This document shows positions 53,192 to 59,473 of a stretch of 59,473 nt of DNA, one piece after another. The position numbers and the translations under genes were made by a program. The stretch covers positions 1 to 59,473 of the forward strand of contig JAFZDP010000010.1 in the NCBI GenBank assembly GCA_017561155.1. Direction: 5' to 3'. The first letter of the stretch is position 1, and each line of letters starts with the position of its first letter. The stretch is from Bacteroidales bacterium. Its GTDB lineage: Bacteria; Bacteroidota; Bacteroidia; Bacteroidales; P3. The notes beneath the pieces were generated by a model. The model saw only the letters and a list, made by a program, of their open reading frames with translations, had not been told where the DNA came from and ran no database searches.

Positions 53192-55006
53192 ATGAAAAAT
53201 TCTTTAATTCAACATATCAGGAATGTGTTCAACGCACTGAAAATTGAAGAAGAATACTTTGTGTATGATTCTCTTAATGATATATTGCCCGATTGGTTGG
53301 AAAAAGAAGAGTTGACTCATGAGTTTGTTATTTGCTGTAATGTTGGATTTGATAAAGAACGATTACAGCAATTTATTCATAAAGAAATATTCAAAATTGA
53401 CAATCACTATTATTGGTTTGAAGGATCAGGGATTAAGCCTATAAAAAGTTTAAACGACAATATTGTTGAAACATCACCGATTTCATCAATAGAAAAACTT
53501 AAGGCACAAACAAGGTTGCCATCTTGGTTAGATAATTTTATATTCGGAACACTTTGTGCTGAATATGCACCGGATTTTCAAAGATTCGAATATAATCTTA
53601 ATCTTCAGCATGAAGATAATCTAAAATATTTGGGAACTTATTTTCCAAGAAGCTATGCTGAAACATTTTGTATATTTGATAATCTATTCTGCAATAATGT
53701 TATAAAAAAGACCTATGAACAACTGACAGAAGTAAATATTCTTTCTGTTGGTTGTGGTACCGGAGGTGATTTAATAGGTTTACTTACTGTTATTAATAAG
53801 TATTTTGCTTCAATAAAACGGATAAATATTGTTGCTGTTGATGGTAATGAAGACGCATTGAATATTTTATCTCAAATAGTAGAACGATTTGAACAGCAAT
53901 TTCATAAAGAGATAAATCTTACTGCTAAACAAATCTTCTTTGATGAAATTATTGGTGTTGATGTAAAATCTTCTTTTGATTTTATTATTACATCAAAAAT
54001 GATAAATGAGATTATTAATAACGGTAAAGGTGCTTTTAATAATTCATACTATGATTTTGCTAAAGTTTATTCGCCAATGATAAAGGATACAGGAATTTTA
54101 ATGATATTGGATGTAACAACCAAGGTTGGAGTGTCTGGCTTTTGTCCGATTCTTTTGAATCAGCAAATTAATAGATTTGTTTATGAACATTCTGATTATG
54201 TTTCTCTAATTCCGATTCCTTGTATTGAGAAAGAAAATTGTCAAGTCCAATGTTTTACACAAAAGGAGTTTTCTGTATCACATTCAAAATTTGAAAACGA
54301 CAAAAGCCGTGTGGCGTATCGGATAATAGTAAAAAAATCGTTTTACAAAAAGATACAATTGAAACCGCAAAATGTCCAATATCAAATTCAGCCGGACAGA
54401 TGTTGTGGACAAGGTACTATTATTGCAGATGCGTTCTTTTTGTCGAATATTGATGATAATGTAACTAAGGATGAATGTAAAGAACCTATTAAAACAATTG
54501 TAAATAAATCAGAAGTTATTGAAAATAAACGAACTAATCATGTTAATGTTTTGGATTTTTTAAAAGAAACATTGGATCGTTTGCATACAAAACAATCTAA
54601 AGAAGCATACTTAATTGATACCAACGCGTTTATTTATGCACCTAATATAATAGACAAGATTGCAGAAGAATATCCCATTTTTGTTTCGGCGAAAGTAGTT
54701 GATGAACTTGATCATAGAAAAGATATAACATCCGGAAATGATAAGAAAAAGATACAAAAAGCATTGAAGTCTATAAATATGGCAATTTCGGATGGACGTG
54801 TGCAAACTTTGACATCTGATGCCAGATTATTGCCAGCAGATTTTGATCGTCGTTCACCGGATAATCTTATTTTATCAGTTGCATTGAAATTGAAAAGAAT
54901 GGGATATACACCGATACTTGTTACATCGGACAATGGATTTCAAATAAAAGCAAAAACATTAGAGATAAAAACTATTTCATATACAAAGATAAAATCAAAA
55001 ATTTAA
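53192..55006 (+). CDS. Methyltransferase-PIN nuclease fusion protein (cassette gene 1)
   Basis: 604 residues, cytosolic. An N-terminal region of unknown fold (about 1-110) precedes a Rossmann methyltransferase (about 140-385) with SAM motif SVGCGTGGD (185-193) and acidic strand-2 motif VDGNED (216-221). A preceding YFPRSYAETFC segment and a Cys cluster (C344, C350, C354) followed by SHSKFENDKSRVAY recall Rsm22-type ribosome-associated methyltransferases. The C-terminal PIN domain (about 470-600) has the complete acidic set: Asp476 (IDTNAF), Glu505 (VDELD), Asp557 (SPDN) and Asp580 (TSDNGF), so an active metal-dependent RNase is predicted. Combining a putative RNA methyltransferase and an RNase in one chain is unusual. 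The next gene starts 5 nt after the stop. A toxin or defence effector role is inference. Confidence 0.8.
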   Translation: MKNSLIQHIRNVFNALKIEEEYFVYDSLNDILPDWLEKEELTHEFVICCNVGFDKERLQQFIHKEIFKIDNHYYWFEGSGIKPIKSLNDNIVETSPISSIEKLKAQTRLPSWLDNFIFGTLCAEYAPDFQRFEYNLNLQHEDNLKYLGTYFPRSYAETFCIFDNLFCNNVIKKTYEQLTEVNILSVGCGTGGDLIGLLTVINKYFASIKRINIVAVDGNEDALNILSQIVERFEQQFHKEINLTAKQIFFDEIIGVDVKSSFDFIITSKMINEIINNGKGAFNNSYYDFAKVYSPMIKDTGILMILDVTTKVGVSGFCPILLNQQINRFVYEHSDYVSLIPIPCIEKENCQVQCFTQKEFSVSHSKFENDKSRVAYRIIVKKSFYKKIQLKPQNVQYQIQPDRCCGQGTIIADAFFLSNIDDNVTKDECKEPIKTIVNKSEVIENKRTNHVNVLDFLKETLDRLHTKQSKEAYLIDTNAFIYAPNIIDKIAEEYPIFVSAKVVDELDHRKDITSGNDKKKIQKALKSINMAISDGRVQTLTSDARLLPADFDRRSPDNLILSVALKLKRMGYTPILVTSDNGFQIKAKTLEIKTISYTKIKSKI

Positions 55007-55011
55007 ATATT

Positions 55012-56064
55012 ATGCCAAAAAGAAGTTTTTTTGTACAAGAGTCACAAATGGATAATTATCAATATATAATAATAAATAGCACAGCTTCAAGTCTTGTAGT
55101 TAAAGGTTGTGCAGGTAGTGGAAAATCTATTTTAGCCTTATGGAAGGCTAAACAAATTCAAGATAATAATAGAGGTTCTTTCCTTTTTATTGTTAAAATG
55201 AACTCTCTAAAACAATATATGCATGATGGGATTAGTCAAATTGGAATTGACGAAACCAATGTGGAAACTTTCAATAAGTGTTTTTATTTTTCAAAACAGG
55301 ATGGGGAGTTTATAAGAGGTAATTGGAAAAAGGGACATTTTGACTATATACTTGTTGACGAGGCTCAAGACTTGTCAATTGAGGATATACAACTTTTACG
55401 TTCCAAAGCGAACAATGTATTTTTTTATGGCGATTCCGCACAACAGTTGTTGCCAAACGGTGCTAGAATGGAGACCATTGCAGACAGATTGGAGATTCCA
55501 TTACGTGAATTAACATTCAACTATAGATTGCCCAAAAAGGTGGCACGTGTTGCAGCAATAATTAACTCAGAAAATGATGAATTAGAAACAAGATGTGTAA
55601 ATGAGGGGGTAGAAAAACCATTTGTGTTTAAATGTAATTCGTTTGAGGATGAATTAGATACAATAATGACAATTATTAATAATCGAAAATTTGAAGATGT
55701 CGGTATTTTTTATCGAAACGATAAAGATGTGGAACGTGCATACAATTATTTTCGGAATCACAATTTTAATGTGGAAGCAAGATTTTTCGGAGGAGGTGTT
55801 GATACCTTGAATTTTAATTCTACTAATCCGAAAATTCTTAATTACTATAATTCAAAGGGATTGCAATTTGAAGCAGTATTCATTCCTAATTTTTCGGATT
55901 TAGATCAAAAATTTTCAACAAATGCTAGGAATGCTCTCTATGTTGCAATTACTCGTACATACCAATCTTTGTATATTTTACATTCCGGAAATTTATCAAG
56001 TTTCTTCGATGATGTTCCAACCAATTTATATGAAACCCCACAAAGCCAAACTGAATTATTATGA
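55012..56064 (+). CDS. Compact UvrD-like superfamily 1 ATPase/helicase (cassette gene 2)
   Basis: 350 residues, about half the size of UvrD or Rep. It has Walker A GCAGSGKS (32-39), Walker B DEAQD (116-120), motif III-like GDSAQQLLP (140-148), motif IV-like NYRLP (170-174), motif V-like KGLQFEAVF (282-290) and motif VI-like VAITRTYQS (311-319). The core motor is thus complete, but the large 1B and 2B insertions are missing. Such stripped SF1 proteins occur as ATPase subunits in several antiviral systems. It overlaps the next gene by 4 nt (ATGA), so translation is coupled. Confidence 0.88.
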   Translation: MPKRSFFVQESQMDNYQYIIINSTASSLVVKGCAGSGKSILALWKAKQIQDNNRGSFLFIVKMNSLKQYMHDGISQIGIDETNVETFNKCFYFSKQDGEFIRGNWKKGHFDYILVDEAQDLSIEDIQLLRSKANNVFFYGDSAQQLLPNGARMETIADRLEIPLRELTFNYRLPKKVARVAAIINSENDELETRCVNEGVEKPFVFKCNSFEDELDTIMTIINNRKFEDVGIFYRNDKDVERAYNYFRNHNFNVEARFFGGGVDTLNFNSTNPKILNYYNSKGLQFEAVFIPNFSDLDQKFSTNARNALYVAITRTYQSLYILHSGNLSSFFDDVPTNLYETPQSQTELL

Positions 56065-58244
56065 TACCTAAAAAGTTATATATACCTACTTCGACGCTTA
56101 ACTTTAATAATATAATGTCGAGTGAATCAATTTCCCCTGCTGCTTTTTATGCAAATAGGAGATATGGATATAAACGTTTTGAAAAAGTTGAACCAAATAA
56201 ACTTGATAATCTATTATTATTGTATGATAAGTATCCAATCTTTGAAATAAATGATAAGGAGTTGGAAAATTATCCATTGGTGATTGAAATTGATACTAGG
56301 TTTATTTCAGAGGATTGCGTTCAAGAAGAGGCCGATGTGTTTTTTACAACAAAAACAATATATCTTAATCCATTTACAACTCGTATTATATTCAGAACAG
56401 AAACTGAACGAACTGCATCTTTATCAAAAGCAGAGCCGAGTATTGAAAGTAAGCTAATTTCTTTGTATCAAGGTAAATTTGTCGTTTTATCTAATGATAT
56501 AGAGAGTTCTCATTGGCAACCGATAAATATTGATGATAATTCAGATTATGACAATAATGCTGTTTCGTTTGATATTATCATCAACAAACTAAAAGGAATG
56601 ATGTATGGGTATTTATTAGGTGCCAATAATTCTTCTTCCAAAGAAGTAGTTTCTTTAAAAAGGAATACTAAAGAACTTAGAAATGTGTTGTCTGCTATAT
56701 TGGCAAGTCCTGATGGCCGGGCTACACAATACCAAACTCAACAATTAAATAACCTTTACACTGAAATAAATAGAGATTTTTATACAGTAAGTGGAGTTGA
56801 AACTCGCATAAATAATATTATTGCTGAAAAAAATAAAAAGTTTGAGACACCTAAATATGTTGATATACTTAAGGATGCAGGATATTATCAAGAATGGTTA
56901 AAAAAGCAGATTTCGTATTTGAATCTTCGTTATTATCAGGTTGAGACATTCTATTCGTCTCCAAAATCTATGGATAAAGTAGCAGAACTTGATAGGTACA
57001 TTGACAGTATTGAAAAAAAGATTTCTGTGTATGATGCAAAACAAAAACTTGCTGTGTCGGAATTTCCTATAGTGCAAAATTGTCGCATAGTTGATGTGCC
57101 CAATCAGAAAGAATTTCTTTCAGTCTTGTTTACTGCATATAAAGATGAAGTTTGGATAGGAGCTGAATTTTTGTCTTCTCGTTTAAATTTTGCCAAAACC
57201 GGCGGTGTGCTTCTTCGGGAAAAGATGGGAGATAAATGGGAAACAAGTGTAGTAAGGAATTATATCAATTCATTATTAAAGAATTTAAACGAATATACGG
57301 AATTTGAGATAAACAGCATTGATTCTGATGTTCTTAAATCTTTTGCAGCCTTCTGCCAAAAGGGGGAAGGTGATATTGACAAATTGAAGGACTATCTTAT
57401 TTCTAATGGTATTGGAGATTTTCGTATTGCGTATGCTCTTTGGGGACTTGTTTTCGGTTATGCCGAAATGCCTAAAACACTTACAAATGATTTATTTGAA
57501 AGCGAAGATGAACAATATATATCTGAATGTTATAAATACATTCACAAACAATTACATTCAATTGAATTAGATGGCGTTTTGGATAGAGTATTGAAAAAAG
57601 GAGATTTAAATCGGGTAAAAATAAATGAAGGTAATAAAGTTGAATACTATGGTAAAAATAAAATTGAAGAGCAATCACTAGAAATTAATAATTCAATTGG
57701 ACATAGAGATGTTTCCGTGCCAGAAGAACTTAAACTGATTTTTGAGACTGAAGCATTTAAAAAATTGATGCCAGATATTCAGAGCTATTTCAAAGAAGAA
57801 TCTGAGGCCTTATATCAAGGAACCGTGGATAAATCGTATATTGAGGCTTTGAAAAAGCTTCAATACCCGTATTCAGAAAGAGGTTGGAAAACAAATTGGA
57901 AAGATGCAATAAAAGTATTGGCTTCTAAACAGAAAAAAGTAACGAAACGAAATAATTTATCTCAGACGATGTCTTTGTTTTCTTTAGAACCGACCGGAAA
58001 ATTCTTGGAGGATTATGATTTCTTACGAAACAATGAAGAGTTTAGAAATATACTACGTAATATTAAGGGTTGGGAAAAAGATTTAGAGTGGTTTATAAGT
58101 GCACACAATCCAATTCATGAAGATTACAAATATTATAAAGATAAACCGACAGATAATGAATCAGTTATTATGCAATTTGTTCGTTTTAAAGAAGGTAAGT
58201 ATAAGAACACAGAAGAATTTTTGAAAAAGATATATCTAAAATAA
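56061..58244 (+). CDS. Large protein of unknown function (cassette gene 3)
   Basis: 727 residues, no signal peptide, no clear membrane helices. I do not recognise a family. The N-terminus opens KLYIPTSTLNFNNIMSSESI, with a Tyr/Arg-rich stretch (YANRRYGYKRF) soon after. About residues 195-325 look helical and coiled-coil-prone, and the C-terminal 150 residues are rich in Lys, Glu and aromatic residues. No nuclease, protease or ATPase motif stands out. The low GC content is like that of the other two cassette genes. Obligate coupling to the SF1 ATPase suggests that the two products form a complex, with this protein as sensor or scaffold. Confidence 0.7.
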   Translation: MIPKKLYIPTSTLNFNNIMSSESISPAAFYANRRYGYKRFEKVEPNKLDNLLLLYDKYPIFEINDKELENYPLVIEIDTRFISEDCVQEEADVFFTTKTIYLNPFTTRIIFRTETERTASLSKAEPSIESKLISLYQGKFVVLSNDIESSHWQPINIDDNSDYDNNAVSFDIIINKLKGMMYGYLLGANNSSSKEVVSLKRNTKELRNVLSAILASPDGRATQYQTQQLNNLYTEINRDFYTVSGVETRINNIIAEKNKKFETPKYVDILKDAGYYQEWLKKQISYLNLRYYQVETFYSSPKSMDKVAELDRYIDSIEKKISVYDAKQKLAVSEFPIVQNCRIVDVPNQKEFLSVLFTAYKDEVWIGAEFLSSRLNFAKTGGVLLREKMGDKWETSVVRNYINSLLKNLNEYTEFEINSIDSDVLKSFAAFCQKGEGDIDKLKDYLISNGIGDFRIAYALWGLVFGYAEMPKTLTNDLFESEDEQYISECYKYIHKQLHSIELDGVLDRVLKKGDLNRVKINEGNKVEYYGKNKIEEQSLEINNSIGHRDVSVPEELKLIFETEAFKKLMPDIQSYFKEESEALYQGTVDKSYIEALKKLQYPYSERGWKTNWKDAIKVLASKQKKVTKRNNLSQTMSLFSLEPTGKFLEDYDFLRNNEEFRNILRNIKGWEKDLEWFISAHNPIHEDYKYYKDKPTDNESVIMQFVRFKEGKYKNTEEFLKKIYLK

Positions 58245-58310
58245 TGTATTGGTTCAAATTGATTGTTGGAAATTAATGAAAGATGTAAATCTTTTGTTCG
58301 ATTAAATAGT

Positions 58311-58402
58311 ATCTACGAATTGTAGATATATATGAAAATCTTTTATCCCATATATCTTAACATCATAACATATATATGTTAGCACAACAAGATATATGGG
58401 AT
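58311..58402. repeat. Nested inverted repeats with 22-bp spacing (array F)
   Basis: ATCTAC/GTAGAT forms a small hairpin at 58311-58327. Then three 14-mers at 22-bp intervals follow: ATCCCATATATCTT (58345), AACATATATATGTT (58367) and AAGATATATGGGAT (58389). The first and third are exact reverse complements and the middle one is itself a palindrome, so the whole can fold as a nested cruciform. The linkers are 8 bp, as in array E. Confidence 0.8.
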
Positions 58403-58425
58403 AATTTTATGGGATATATTACTTT

Positions 58426-58467
58426 CTACTGACGAAAATGAATGATTTTGTCAATTTTCGTCAGTAG
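58426..58467. repeat. 42-bp hairpin repeat, copy 1
   Basis: Perfect 14-bp arms, CTACTGACGAAAAT and ATTTTCGTCAGTAG, enclose a 14-nt loop. An identical copy lies at 58560-58601. There is no T-run, so it is not a standard terminator. Confidence 0.9.
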
Positions 58468-58559
58468 GATTTATTTGTATGTGATGATTAATGTTTGTAA
58501 TATTTATGTAGATTGTTGTTAATCATTATTATTTCATTGATTGTTTAATTGCTGTATTT

Positions 58560-58601
58560 CTACTGACGAAAATGAATGATTTTGTCAATTTTCGTCAGTA
58601 G
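58560..58601. repeat. 42-bp hairpin repeat, copy 2
   Basis: Identical to 58426-58467, including the loop, with 92 bp between them and 99 bp before the superoxide dismutase start. The remainder of the 58245-58700 spacer is AT-rich and shows no other feature. Confidence 0.9.
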
Positions 58602-58700
58602 AGGAAATGTTGTGGGGTGTGTTCAAACTTTTGGTTGTTTATATTGTTCTTATTCTACTGAAAGAAATAACAATATTATTTATTTAAAACATAATTATTT

Positions 58701-59309
58701 ATGAACTTTACATTGCCCCCATTGCCTTATCCAACAGATGCCTTGGAACCTTTTTTGTCGAAAAAAACAGTGGAATATCATTATGGCAAGCATCATGCCG
58801 CCTATGTAGAAAATACAAACAAGCTGGTACGCGATACACCTTTCAAAGATAATAAAAATCTGGAAGATATAGTTTTGCAAGCCGATGGTTCTTTGTACAA
58901 CAATGCTGCACAAGCATGGAATCATAATTTTTATTGGCATTGCTTTGCTGCCAATGGTGGAGGTATGCCTCATGGTAAATTGGCCGAAAGGATAGATAAA
59001 CATTTTGGTTCGTTCGACGAGTTTAAAACCAAGTTTGCCATAGCTGCTACTTCTTTATTTGGTTCGGGTTGGGTATGGTTGGTAGAAAACAAAGATGGGT
59101 CATTGGAGATTTTTCCTACTGCCAATGCCGACAATCCATTAAGATATGGCCGTAATCCAATACTTACTTGCGATGTGTGGGAGCATGCTTACTATTTGGA
59201 CAAGCAGAACCGTAGGGCTGAATATGTAAATGAGTTTTGGGACAAAATAGATTGGAAAGCAGCTAATGAGCGATTGAAACATCATGCAGGCAAATGTTGT
59301 TCGCTTTAG
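58701..59309 (+). CDS. Iron/manganese superoxide dismutase
   Basis: 202 residues. It converts superoxide to oxygen and hydrogen peroxide. The four metal ligands are visible: His in YHYGKHHAAY (about 27), His in AWNHNFYWH (about 74), and Asp and His in DVWEHAYYLD. The Gln in NNAAQAWNH sits where iron-type enzymes carry their second-sphere Gln, so an iron or cambialistic enzyme is likely. It is cytosolic, with no signal peptide. It probably protects this anaerobe from air exposure. No consensus promoter was seen in the hairpin-rich spacer. Confidence 0.95.
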   Translation: MNFTLPPLPYPTDALEPFLSKKTVEYHYGKHHAAYVENTNKLVRDTPFKDNKNLEDIVLQADGSLYNNAAQAWNHNFYWHCFAANGGGMPHGKLAERIDKHFGSFDEFKTKFAIAATSLFGSGWVWLVENKDGSLEIFPTANADNPLRYGRNPILTCDVWEHAYYLDKQNRRAEYVNEFWDKIDWKAANERLKHHAGKCCSL

Positions 59310-59333
59310 AGATTTGATATTAAAAAGAATAAA

Positions 59334-59473
59334 GGCAACTTCTAAAAATTCCACGTTCTATGAAATATTATCATATGATAAAAGAACTTTTGCGTGATTT
59401 GCATTTTTTCTTGGAATCTTTTTATCTCTTTTTCAATCGCATAGCCCGCTATGCTCAATCAAAAGAAAGTAGA
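59334..59473. repeat. Palindromic MITE-like repeat, copy R4 (right end cut by window)
   Basis: The left end AGGCAACTTCTAAAAATT (59334-59351) is the reverse complement of the right end of R1. The core, from about 59430, is identical to R1 over some 45 bp. The left flanks of R1 and R4 differ, so they are distinct copies. Confidence 0.75.

Noticed and set aside
53032-53247. A 71-codon frame starting TTG between the RNA gene and cassette gene 1
   Set aside because: It begins inside the RNA's 3' hairpin, lacks a good start and runs into gene 1 in another frame. A decayed fragment is possible but cannot be supported.
58245-58700. Retron-type or toxIN-type RNA for the cassette
   Set aside because: No reverse transcriptase or ToxN-like protein is present and the hairpins have no promoter or defined transcript. 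Only the inverted repeats themselves are claimed.
1-59473. tRNA and rRNA genes
   Set aside because: I looked through the spacers for T-loop-like GGTTCRANYCC sequences and cloverleaf pairing and for rRNA signatures and found none that I could support.

Overview
The window looks like a Bacteroidales (phylum Bacteroidota) chromosome segment, probably from an anaerobe. Most clear promoters carry the Bacteroidota -7 element TAnnTTTG, often with a TTTG about 20 bp upstream, and start codons lack strong Shine-Dalgarno sequences. The gene content fits: an S46 dipeptidyl-peptidase of the DPP11 type, split transketolase, a C69 dipeptidase, OmpA-type envelope proteins, a TonB-dependent receptor with an N-terminal carboxypeptidase-like domain, the HydF maturase of [FeFe]-hydrogenase, and a purN / acpP-fabF-rnc divergent pair. 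Both ends of the window lie inside copies of the same palindromic repeat, which suggests an assembled contig broken at repeats.

Layout. 0.3-11.8 kb: a PagL-like outer-membrane deacylase; an M20 amidohydrolase plus DPP11-type peptidase pair; a leftward hydF-folA-dtd operon; and a split transketolase with a von Willebrand A protein between its halves. 11.9-24.2 kb: one leftward regulatory and efflux locus, tolC-like > hlyD-like > FtsX-type permease > ABC ATPase > second permease, followed by a sigma-54 response regulator and its histidine kinase. A good sigma-54 promoter precedes the tolC-like gene, and 117-bp direct repeats flank the whole 12-kb block. 24.4-34.5 kb: housekeeping genes (adk, obg, PAP2 phosphatase, 2-hydroxyacid dehydrogenase, DUF3109, trpS, S41 protease, TlpA-like thioredoxin, OmpA protein, ion channel). 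34.5-43.6 kb: leftward OmpA, glycosyltransferase and purN, then rightward acpP, fabF, rnc, holA and a TonB-dependent receptor. 44.5-52.5 kb: CstA-type peptide transporter, YD-repeat-like periplasmic protein, YbjQ, SecA and C69 dipeptidase. 52.7-53.05 kb: a structured non-coding RNA, 6S-like. 53.2-58.2 kb: an AT-rich three-gene cassette. 58.7-59.3 kb: superoxide dismutase.

The strongest candidate for an undescribed system is the 53.2-58.2 kb cassette. It encodes a methyltransferase (Rsm22-like by eye) fused to a complete PIN nuclease domain, a compact 350-residue UvrD-type superfamily 1 ATPase, and a 727-residue protein I cannot assign. The genes are almost certainly co-transcribed (5-nt gap, then 4-nt overlap). 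They sit between a structured RNA gene and a spacer with nested and duplicated hairpins, as a mobile defence-type module might.

A second signal is non-coding. At least seven intergenic arrays have a strict 22-bp period, each unit being a short dyad (about 14-20 bp) plus a linker. Three arrays (14.8, 44.0 and 52.6 kb) share a 15-mer consensus near WAAGTATGGKAGTTT in both orientations. Two arrays of exactly 4 x 22 bp occupy two long spacers inside the efflux operon. Their function is unknown.
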